This document shows, one piece after another, positions 35,164 through 45,500 of a stretch of DNA of 64,000 nucleotides (position 1 is the stretch's first letter; every line of letters starts with the position of its first letter). This DNA comes from Anaeramoeba flamelloides (Eukaryota > Metamonada > Anaeramoebidae), in assembly GCA_027625915.1 (NCBI GenBank), contig JANTQA010000047.1, forward strand, positions 1,364,001 through 1,428,000. The letters run 5' to 3'. A program made the position numbers and the translations under genes. Below the pieces are notes generated by a model that saw only the letters and a list, made by a program, of their open reading frames with translations, searched no databases and was not told the origin of the DNA.

Positions 35164-35499
35164 TTAATTGTACTCAATTCCTTTCAATTCTGGATACCAT
35201 CCTAATGCCTCTAATAATTCATCGAAATAAAAAGCTATTTTCATAAATTTTCTTTTTATATCACAAATAATAATAAAATGTATTTGAGGTTTCTTGTGTT
35301 TTCTATTTATTCCAAAAATCGGTAGATTTTCGTTAGTTTTTTTTGAGTTTTCTATTTCTATGTGAAGTGTTTTTATTTTTTTGAGTTTTCTATTTGTTTG
35401 TGAAGTGTTCCAGGTTTTTTTTACTTTTTGAAATAAACAGAAAATTTTAATAAATTGTCTGATTATTTCAAAAAGTAAAAAAAAACTAATAAAAATCAA
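35164..35499 (-). pseudogene. Open frame with a possible DDE-transposase scrap
   Basis: The frame has no ATG start. Its last 50 or so residues are less A/T-biased than the surroundings: RKHKKPQIHFIIICDIKRKF, then FDELLEALGWYPELKGIEYN. The R-K-x(4)-IHFIIICD-x-x-x-KF pattern is reminiscent of the first aspartate region of PIF/Harbinger-type transposases, but I cannot confirm it. No terminal repeats were found around it. It could equally be a piece of an unknown host exon. Confidence 0.25.
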
Positions 35500-36373
35500 T
35501 AGATTTTCGAAATAAAATAGAAATCCCCAAAAAAAATCCTACTAAACTTAACAAATAAAATAAAAATACCTCAAAAAACCTAGAACACTTTACAGAATTT
35601 AACTAAAACATTCAAGAAAACTGTTGATATCTGTTGTACAATTAAAAAGAATTCAGTAAAAATATTGGTTTTACTAAATTCTTTTATATTATCAAGAAGA
35701 TAATCATTTGACACAAGCGATCAAACTCTTAAACGCAAAAACACAGAATTCACTTTAGATGCAAAAACACAATATAAATATTACCGATTAAAGAATCATA
35801 ATTCAAATATCTGGAGTTAATAATTTGTCAGCATTACCATTTGTCTTTTTATTATTTAAATTATTATTATTATTTATTTATTTAAAAGAATCGGCTAGAA
35901 TCTTTGATTCCACTCAATTCTTTAAGATTAGGAAAAACATAGCCAGGTGGCCTTATAATGAAACATGAAGTACCTGGATTTGATATTTTTTGCAAAATTT
36001 TGTATTTTATATTTTCAATTTATTCTTAATATTTTTTTCTTTATTACTTTAAGTTTTAAAATATTAAAATTTAAAAAAATATATAAAAACCAGTTTTAAA
36101 AGAAAAAAAAACATAAAAATTTTTCAATTTACAAAATAAACCTTTTAATTTTGAATTTTATTTTATCAAAAATCAAAAAAATAAAAATTCTAAACAAATC
36201 GGAAAAAAAATGTAATTTTGTCATAAGTCTGGAATACTTAATCTCAAAAAAAAAAAAAAAAAAACAATTAAAACAATTCTTTGGAGTGTGTTGTAAAAAT
36301 CAAAAAAATCTTCATGGAAATTAAATAGTGCTTATTCATTTATAGAAAAATTATTATCAAAAAAAAAAAAAAA

Positions 36374-38014
36374 CTATTTTAATAAATAAATTTTTTGTGT
36401 GATAATTTCTTCCATTTGAATCTCAAAATTTATCTTCTGTTGTTTTTCCCATTCATAAAAATCATTTATTCCAATATTTTGTTTATCTTTTACCATTTTC
36501 AAATCATCACCGCTATCACTCGCATATATATTATCATCAATACCCTCATAACCCTTTATTTTTTCATCATCCAATTCATTAATATTTTTATATTCTTGAT
36601 TCAAACCATTTTCCCTTTTCTCGTCCACGTCGTTGTTTGGTATTGTTTGGTTCTCTTTTTTTAACCCCTTTTGGTTTGACTGGTGAATTTTTTCTTTTTC
36701 TTCCCCCTTTTCATTTTTAAAATTCATGTTTCGAATATCTTTCGCAATATCAGTCCAAGTTATATTCTTGTCTCTACTTTTATTGTTTTCCCTTCCAGAA
36801 TTAAGTTTTTTAAGTTTCTTTAGATAATTCAAAAATTGGATAATTTTATCTTTTTCGACCTTTTGGTATTCTGGATTTATTTTTGAAAATTTCATTTGAT
36901 CACGATTAGATTTATATATTTTATTAAATAATTGGATTTGTGACTCAAAATTTGGACTTGTCATCGAACTTAGCAATGAAAGATCTTGTTCATCAAAATT
37001 ATATTCTTCAGTGAGATTTAGAAGATTTTCAAATTCGTTTTCCATTTTCAATTCATTTAAAGGAAATGTTTCATTTTCAAAATCTTGAAAATTTTTTTCT
37101 ACATAGCCAAAAAGGTTTTCATTTTGCATTTCCAAGTCACCTAAATCAAAGAGGTTTGATATTAAATCAAAATTTTGTTGTTCATTATAGTTATCATCCT
37201 CGTTATCATTATCGTTGCCATTATCATAATAATTTTCATTTTTATTTCTTCTATACCTTTCTTTTTCGTCATTATAAAAAGTTTCCTTTAATAATTTATT
37301 CTCTTGTTCTGATTTATCATGATTTATATTTTCATTTTCATTATTTTTTTCTTTTTCTTTTTCTTTTTCTTTTTCTTTTTCTATTTCATTTTCTTTTTTT
37401 TTTCCTGTTTCTTTTTCTTTTTCTTTTTTAATTTTATTTTTGTTATTTTGAAATTTATTTAATTGTTTTTTTAATTTTTTATTTTTAATTACAAGTTGTT
37501 TGATCTTTTTCTTTGATTTTGAATTTTTTTGATTTATTTGGAAAAGAAGATTCTGTGTTTGTTTTCTTTCTTCATTCAAAACATCAACCTTAGTGCTTTG
37601 AATAATATTTTCAACACTTAATTTGCATAACTCTTCTTCCAATTTTTTAATGTATTCATCCTTTGAAAATTTATCTTTATATTTTTCACGGAGGTTTTTT
37701 AATGTTAATTCAAAAATTTGTTTTTCTAATTCAGTTTTCTTTTCACACTCCCAATTCCTTTCGCTTTGATTTCCAATCGTTATTTTAATTTTCTTTTTTG
37801 ATCGTTGTTTCCTACTTCTTTTTCTTGGTCGAATATTTTTTTCTTCAAATTTTTCTTTGAGAGTCGTTTTGGTAATTTTTTCTATTTGAGGCGAAATTAT
37901 TGAAATTGCCGAATTGGTCTGAAGATTTAGTTTGTTGGACAATCCAGTTGAGCATGTTTTTAATTTTTGTTTTTGATTTATTTTCGATCGTAAATTGTTG
38001 TTTGTTCGACTCAT
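36374..38014 (-). CDS. Hypothetical basic coiled-coil protein
   Basis: I do not recognise this gene. The first ATG (38014) gives 546 residues; the open frame extends upstream only through a GTG. The N-terminal 70 or so residues are Ser/Asn/Lys-rich, followed by RPRKRSRKQRSKKK, a strong nuclear-localisation-like basic cluster. Residues of about 85-200 form heptad-like helices (KKLEEELCKLSVENI, VDVLNEERKQTQNLL), then Lys/Glu and Glu-Asn repeats, a Tyr/Asp/Asn-rich stretch and an acidic C-terminal half. WTDIAKDIRNMNF and a short EWEKQQKINFEIQMEE helix near the end are the least repetitive parts. A nuclear, chromatin-linked or scaffold role would fit, but this is inference. The reading frame is long and uninterrupted in A/T-rich DNA, which supports a real gene. 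Confidence 0.7.
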   Translation of the reverse strand: MSRTNNNLRSKINQKQKLKTCSTGLSNKLNLQTNSAISIISPQIEKITKTTLKEKFEEKNIRPRKRSRKQRSKKKIKITIGNQSERNWECEKKTELEKQIFELTLKNLREKYKDKFSKDEYIKKLEEELCKLSVENIIQSTKVDVLNEERKQTQNLLFQINQKNSKSKKKIKQLVIKNKKLKKQLNKFQNNKNKIKKEKEKETGKKKENEIEKEKEKEKEKEKNNENENINHDKSEQENKLLKETFYNDEKERYRRNKNENYYDNGNDNDNEDDNYNEQQNFDLISNLFDLGDLEMQNENLFGYVEKNFQDFENETFPLNELKMENEFENLLNLTEEYNFDEQDLSLLSSMTSPNFESQIQLFNKIYKSNRDQMKFSKINPEYQKVEKDKIIQFLNYLKKLKKLNSGRENNKSRDKNITWTDIAKDIRNMNFKNEKGEEKEKIHQSNQKGLKKENQTIPNNDVDEKRENGLNQEYKNINELDDEKIKGYEGIDDNIYASDSGDDLKMVKDKQNIGINDFYEWEKQQKINFEIQMEEIITQKIYLLK

Positions 38015-39144
38015 CAATATAAATTGTTTATTATTTGTTGTTATGTTTTCTTTTTCAAAAAACACAAGTTTTCAAATTTAAAGAAAATACAATGAAGTGT
38101 TTTGTTTTGAAACCCGAAGAGTCTTTGCTTCGAGAAATAAAAGGAAATAAAGATTGTTCAAAATAATAAAGAAATGAAAAAATGATCTTTTTATCACCTT
38201 TTTCGACTCTAAGAACTTTCCTTGCCTAACCTTTCAAACACCTTCCAACACTTTAAAAGGTGAAAAAAATTCTAAAAAAAGAGAAATTTAAAGCTTTTCA
38301 AAATATCGAAAGAATTGTAAAGGAGAGGTGATTTGAGATTCTTTTTTTACTATTATTCTAATTTTAAAAGAATGAAAAAAAGTAAATAATATGTTTTTGG
38401 TTCTTATCAAAGTATCGGTCTTAATGTAAGAACTCATTTTAACATTGTAGAAATACATTTAGTCATTTGATCTGAAAACTTGATATTTAAGGTCATTTTT
38501 AAAAAATATTTTTTTTTTCAGTTTTATCTTTAAATAAAAAGGGAAAATCTAAATTGCTCACTTCAACAATTGGTTTGTTTTCCCTATGAAGAAGAATGTT
38601 TTTCTCAGGGACTCACAAAATATACCAGATTAAATATTAAGGGTTAGTTCTGAAAGTAGTAATTAACCTGCATAAATTCCCCTAAAAATGTACTTTTTTC
38701 TCATTTTTACTACTTTTTTACAATCAAAAGAAAATTATTTTATTTTTAAGACATTCTACATTTGAACATATCTTTTTTGAAATTAAATTACAGAAAATTT
38801 AAATTAGATTAGATTTATTACAAAAGATTTTAATCACCTTTTGAATTCTTATTATCTTCATATAATTCTCGTGGCTTTGATCAGTTGACCTAATGTTACT
38901 AATTTATCTTTTTAAACAATTATAAACAAAAATTCTAAATCTCTTTTTTTGTTTATTTTTTTTTTTTTCACAATAGGAAAGGTTTCAATTAATACAGATT
39001 AAATGATTTGAGGTAATAGCTTGCTTTTAGATAAATGTGTGTAATTACAACTTACAAATAGAGGATTTGGTAATATTATTTTCTCGATATACAATATTGT
39101 TTAAAAAAAGTGTTAAATAGTATAAATTTTCCAATCTAAACTAA

Positions 39145-39685
39145 TTCCAAGAAAGTGGGGCAACTTTATTTTAAAATATATCTTTTAAAATCAATCTTCG
39201 AAAAAGTATTTGAATATCCAAAATCATTAACTCCCGTTTATTGATTCTTGATAATAAGTCAATTTGTTTCTTAGTATTGTATTACACAAATATAGGATAT
39301 TAAATTTTCTGCTCTCGATTTTATCTGATATTTTTTAGAGGTGAAAATTCATGTTTATTATTTTCTTTTTGATTGAAAAAACTGTTTTCATAACTTGTTT
39401 AATCTCAAAAAATTTGCAAATAGACTTGAAAACATATAGTTAGATTTTATTGTTTAAAAAATCATTTCTACCCTTTCCATATTTCCATTATTTTATTGAA
39501 ATTGGTCGTATATTATTTTCGCCAAAAATAGTGCTAATTTTTTTTTTCATTTTTTGGAAATATTTCATCAATCATATTTTTAAATGGATACCTTCACTAT
39601 TTATTCAATCAGTATTAATATTAAACTTAATTTGGTATTGTCAATTAATGAATACTTTCACTAACAAAGATGATTTTTAATAAAA
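39145..39685 (+). repeat. Segmental repeat R2, copy 2
   Basis: Partner of 31935-32485, same orientation, about 7.2 kb away. The conserved order R2 then R3 in both places (with different inserts between) suggests that a block of about 2.1-2.3 kb was duplicated, or that both belong to one long repeat family. Confidence 0.75.
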
Positions 39686-40329
39686 TGTAAAAAAAAATGC
39701 ACCCACTTTATTGGAAATTCCTTATTCAATTGTTCGAATCGATACAAATCGTGATAATTGTTTAAATGGAAACTACTTTTGAAAACCCTGTTAAAAAAAA
39801 ACAATATAATTTAATACATAGTATTTCAAATTTTTTATTAATCATCCACATTTTTGTTATTCACAAATTTGAAAAATAAAACTTCACAAATTGAAAAGAA
39901 AAAATAATTTTGTATTATTCCAATGAGTATTTTGGTTTGGGGAAATTATTTATTAATTTTTGTATACTTTGGTAACATTTTTAGTGAAAAGATTCACAAA
40001 CAAAAATATAATTTGAACAAGGTTTGAAAGTGGGTTTATTTTGATTGATACTGACTATGTAGCAGATCAATTTTAGTATTTTATATTTTTATATATTCAA
40101 AATTTAAAATATTACTGTTTTTGTGAAAAAATATATTGTGTACTAAAATGAAAATATTGTATGGAAGATGAATCTCATGATAACCAGTGATATTTTTAAA
40201 AAGAAAATTTTTAGTTTGATGTTTCAAAAATGAAATAAAAAAAAAAATTTACAAAAAAATATTCTGAACAAGAAACTAATTAAATCAAAAATCAGTTCAA
40301 GGGTTATCTACATATATAAACCAAATTAC

Positions 40330-40840
40330 ATAATTTTTTCCAGACCTAAAATCAAAATTAGATAAAAAAAAATCCCAATTTATTGTATTTTTACAAACGT
40401 AATATTAAACCACATTAAGTTACCAAGTATTTAAGTTTTGATAACTAATCATTTTCATCCAAATAAAGATAAAAAATATAAAAAGAAAAAATAAAAATGG
40501 TGTTGTCATAAATAATGAAACAAGTCAAAAAAAAATGTAATGGTATATTTGTTGAAATATTACCAACAAATGTTGATCAATCAAATAATAAGATACAATC
40601 AACCAATTGTATCTGGTTTTTCTATTTAATAAACTCAACACTGCTCTTCTATCAACCATCAAAGAAAAAATTCCAGATCAAGAGAAACAGATTACCTTAA
40701 TGGAAAAAAGGAAATGAAAATAAAACAAAAACGAAACAAAAAGAAATAGTTTGTCAAATCAAAATTATTTCCATATTTAATATAAAGTGGGGTATTTTTA
40801 TTCTTTCTACTATTCAAATTGTTTCCAAATTTTTTGAAGT

Positions 40841-40850
<10 letters not shown>
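40330..40850 (+). repeat. Dispersed repeat R4, copy 2
   Basis: Partner of 17560-18165, same orientation. It lies between R2 and R3 of the right-hand duplicated block and ends at a TA microsatellite. Confidence 0.5.

Positions 40851-40872
<22 letters not shown>
40847..40872 (+). repeat. (TA)n microsatellite
   Basis: A perfect alternating TA run of about 25 bases marks the border between the R4 and R3 repeat copies. Confidence 0.9.
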
Positions 40873-40876
<4 letters not shown>

Positions 40877-40909
40877 ACTATTCAAAAACACTAAAAATGG
40901 AGATCTGAG

Positions 40910-41440
40910 CGTATACTTTGCATAAAAAAAATTATAAAAACTTAACAAAAAAATAAAAATAAATAAATTTTCCTTTTAACTTTTTCTTAAATACATTTTT
41001 TGACAAAATTATGGAATTCAAAGTTGAAATTTTTTATATTTTTAAATACAATATCTTTTTTTTTTTCTTTTACTAAAACAAATTCTAAATTATGGGAATT
41101 TTGTTTTCAACAAAGGGACTAATCTGGTCTTCAAATGTTTTTTATTATAAAATGTAGATTTAAAAAAAGTTATTTAAAAAAAATGAACTCTCTGGAAAAA
41201 TAATCTAAATTAATATAATAACTTATTCTTTGATTTCAAATTTTTTCAACCCCAATTTTTCAAAAAAAAATAAAAAAGTACACCGTAATTTCATAAAATA
41301 TTTTCGATATTTAAAAGTTGAAAGTGTATTTATTCTAAAAAATTTATCCCTGTGGTTAATTAAATTATGTAATAAAGCTTGATTTCGAAAAATATTAATC
41401 AGAAAAAAAATAGTGATTTTTTATAATTAGGATATATATA
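40910..41440 (+). repeat. Segmental repeat R3, copy 2
   Basis: Partner of 33420-33965, same orientation. The best-preserved part is CTTATTCTTTGATTTCAAAT through CAACCCCAATTTTTCAAAAA (41222-41265), nearly identical in both copies. Confidence 0.75.
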
Positions 41441-42573
41441 TTATTATTATTATTTTGTTGGTATAACTATTGTTCCTTTCAAAGTGATAAGAGCAACAAT
41501 ATAAGGAACACAGGTGTTTTTCAATTTATTACAATTTTTCAAATTTATCAAAATGAAAATATTGATAATAAAACAACCTTTTGTTTGTTTATTAAAAAAT
41601 GTCTTTTGGTTCAATCATTTTCTTTTTTTCTATTAAGGATTAAATTGGGTTTCGAAACATAACAAAAGTTTTTACAATAATCTATAAACACTATCAATAT
41701 TTATAAAGGTTATTTGGATAACTTTTTTTCATTTGTTTTAATTCTTCTTTTCTTATCTTTTAATGGATCAAAAAAAAAAAAATGAAAACAAGTTTAATGA
41801 TTTTTCTAATATATTACCAAAAAGAGAATTAAAATTCATTTTTCTTCTTTTTGGTAATTTATAATAGGATGGCAATATCCTCCATTTTAAAAAGAATGGT
41901 TATTATTGGTCTAAATGTATTTTTTTCGAATCTGTTGATATTTGTATGATTGTAATATTTTGTGAAATTTGACTTTTGAGAACAATAAAAAAATCAAAAG
42001 AAATTCTTTTTTCAGTTAAAAAAAATAATTCAGATTTTTCACAATTTTTTGTGAATTATTTGCTATTTTGTTAATTATATAGATTTTAAATTTTGTTTAC
42101 TTAAAATTGGATTGATTGATAAAAATTTTTGAATTATTTTTTTTTTGAAATCAAATAAGAGGCTATGATAATAACATGTATTATTAGGAAATTTACAACA
42201 AATTGACCATATAATATAAAATCGCCATTAAAAACAAATCAAAAAAATCATTTAAAAGATTTTTGTATTTATGAAGGGTAAAATCAAAAAAAAAAAAAAA
42301 AAAAAAAACGCAAGGACTAACTTGGTTTGTTAGGACAAACTTTCAAAAATAAAAAAAAAGTATATACAAACAAACTTAACTTTAAATAATCCCGATTACA
42401 AAAATCTGAAAATCTTAAGTTATATTATTTAACTTTATGGTTCATTCTTCTCATAACTATCGATTTCATTTAAAAAAAAAATAATAATAACTTTATTAAA
42501 AATATTAATTTGGAAAAAGGTGGAATATCTAATTTATTGAAAAAAAATAAATAAAAAAATTAAAAATAAATAT

Positions 42574-45500
42574 TTATTTTTTATCTAATTGTTTTTGTGT
42601 AACAATTACCTGTCTAGTTTTTGCAATTATTATTTTATAATTTTTTAATTTTTTTGATTTTTTTGGGGGTTTTGATTTTTCTTTTTCAATTTTTTTTTGT
42701 ATTTTTTCAATTCCATTAATAACGGATTTAATTCTTGAAAATAATTGAGTGGTTCCAAAAAATTCAAATTCATCTTTTTTTTTTTTCTTTTTTGAGTCTA
42801 GTTGATCATTTTGAATTTTGTCTTGATTTGGATCTTGATTTTGATCTTGATTTTGATCTTGATTTTGATCTTTATTTTGATCTTGATTTTGTTGAAGGAT
42901 CCATTTGTTTTTTTCTTGATGAAATGGTAATGTATTATCGTTTAAAATATTTTTGATATTAGTAAATCCATGTTTTTTCACCCCTTCTAATAATGCAATA
43001 TCATGAATACCAGTTTCCCACCAAGAGGGGCAGTTTTTTAATTTTTTTAATTTATTTGTTAATTCAACTAAATTTTCTAAAGGTAAAATTTCATAAACAA
43101 TTTTATTCATTGTTTCAATTCTTTCCATTACCCTTTTAGCAGTTTTAGAATTAATTATTAATTGTTCTTTGTTTTTTTCCTTTTCCTTTTCCTTTTCCTT
43201 TTCCTTTATTTGTTCCTTTTCCTTTTCGTTTTCATTTTCTTTTTCTATTTCTATTTCCATTTTAATTTCTTTTTCCTTTTCTATTTTAATTTCTTTTTCC
43301 TTTTCGATTTTTATTTCTTTTACGGTTTCCGTTTTCTCTTCATTTTCCTTTGTATTTTCTTTTTTGATTTCGATTAATAATTCATTTTCTTTTTTAATTT
43401 CGCGGTTGTTATTCAAATCATTATTATCAGTGTTAATTTGTTGATTATTCGTTTCTTTTTTTTTATTTATAAGATTTTGTTGTTGGTTATTAATTGTATT
43501 ATTGCAAATAGATAAATATTCGTTTAATAAATTGGTTGTTTCTTCTTCAGTTTTATTCGTATTTCCTAATAACTCATAAAAACGGTGATAATCTTTTTGT
43601 TTGTTTTCATCTAGAGGGATTCCCCAAGTTATTAATGTATGGAATAATGAAGTGGTAAATTTTTTATTCCATTTTTTTTCTTTTTTTCTTTTTTTTTTTA
43701 ATTTTTTTAATTCTTTTTTTTTTTTCTTTTTTTTCTTCTTTTAATTTGTCTTTTAAAGACTTGTATTTTAGTAATTTTTTATATCCGTTTACTAAATTAA
43801 TTAATCTTTTTTTTAATTTCCTATCTGATGGGAATGTCCTAATTTTATTCTTTGATTTCTTTTCTTTTTTCTTTTTCTTTTTTTCCTTCTTTTTTTTTTT
43901 TCTTTTTTCATCATCCTTTTTATCTCTTTTTCCATCATCGTCATCTTCACCATCATCATCGTCGTCGTCATCGTCATCATTGAGATTCTTTTTGTCGTCC
44001 CCTTCTTTCTTTTCTTTTTCTTCTCCTCCTTCCCTTTGATCATTATTTTCATTGCTATTACTATTTAATAAAATATTTATTGAATTATTCTTGTGTGTCT
44101 TAATCTGGGGTTGTAAATCTGAATTTGAAAAGGTTAAAGTTAATTGGATATTATTATTAGATTCTTTATCATCATCTTTTACAATTTCCATATTATTATC
44201 TTTATTTGATAAAATTTCATTTTCTTTTAATTGATTTTTTAATAATATTGCTTCTTCTTTCGTTTTGTAATGATTAAAACCTAAAATTGGATCTAATCGA
44301 ATTTTTTCAAAGTTATTATAGCCATGCTTAAATATACCATATAAAAACATTCTATCATGGTGATCTTTCCACCATTTTGTTGGATAGGTTTTATAATTTT
44401 TTTTTGGTAAAGAAAGTAAGGAATCAATTTTTAATATTATTTCAGAGCTCAATTTTTCATGATCAATATCATCCAAATCAATTAATTTATTATCAATCAA
44501 ATGTATACCATTTTCCTTCTTATCATCACCATCATCATCACTGCCGTCGCCATCGTCATCATTATCATTATCATTATCATCATCATTGGCAACAACAGCC
44601 CCATCATTAATTTTATCCTTATTCTTGTCCTTGTCCTTGTCGTTTCCTTTATCATTATCATCAACATCCATTCCCGCATTCTTGTTATTTTTTTCATTCT
44701 TATCTTCCTCCTTATTATTCTCAGTGTTATTTTTTTCTTCAAATTTTAATTTCTTATTTCTTTTGCTTACTAACTTTGTAAAAAAGATTGAAAAAATTCT
44801 TCTAATTACTGACATTTGCTCAAAGGTATCCAACCATGTAGCGTAATCTTCTTCGATGTGGCGTAATAATTGGGATTGCAATAAAGCTTCTGTATAAAAC
44901 AATTCATGAAGATTCCGAGAAGCCTCTAAGGAAACAAATTTACAAACTCTATTTACTTCTGCTTTTGACGAATTTATGAAAAAGGAATGTTTCCATTTAA
45001 TTTTTTTCAAATTATCCTTATCGAAGGCTAAATAAATTTTTTTATCTAAAGAATAAATATCAATATTAATTTTATTTGGTTGGGAACTGTCCAATTCCTT
45101 TTGTTTTTCTAAAGTTTGAACCATTTTTTCTTTATCTAATTCCTCTTGGATTAATTGTAAATCCAAATCGTCTCCAAGTTTTCTTTTTAATTTTTTTTTT
45201 TCGAGGATTGTACTTTTCCTGCTTCGCAAATGTGATTTCTTCCTTTCCTTTTTCAATTTTTTCTCTTTTTCTTTTTGCTTTTTGTTAAATAAAATTTTTT
45301 CTTTTTTCTTTAATAAGGCGTTTTGAAACAGTTCATTCCATTCGTCAGTGACTGGTAAGTTTTGTTTACCTGCGCCTAGATTGATTATTTGTGTTTTCAT
45401 TTGTTCGTAGAGATCAATCAATAATATTGAGTATTTTTTTTCAAGTTCCAATGAATTTACCCTCGCTAGGCATAGCCTTAAAATGGAAGTTGTAAATCTT

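Larger units (their letters stand above)
30693..36373. other. Intergenic spacer, 5.7 kb, with MITEs and dispersed repeats
   Basis: The left edge is the promoter side of the USP gene and the right edge the 3' side of the coiled-coil gene. It contains repeat blocks R2 (31935-32485), R1 (32685-33045) and R3 (33420-33965), two related palindromic MITEs (34308-34502 and 34870-35070), an 11-G run, and a minus-strand open frame (35164-35499) that may be a transposase scrap. The remaining sequence is A/T tracts and I see no gene in it. Confidence 0.55.
38066..42573. other. Intergenic spacer, 4.5 kb, rich in dispersed repeats
   Basis: The left edge is upstream of the coiled-coil gene and the right edge the 3' side of the CHD gene. 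Most of 39145-41440 consists of second copies of R2, R4 and R3. A TA microsatellite lies at about 40847-40872. A short inverted pair TTGTTCCTT...AAGGAACA is at about 41470-41513. I found no gene; the small plus-strand frames at 39450-39680 and 40515-40700 fall inside non-coding repeats. Confidence 0.55.

Noticed and set aside
39730-39760. TTCGAATC, like a tRNA T-arm
   Set aside because: No acceptor stem, D-arm or anticodon arm can be drawn around it.
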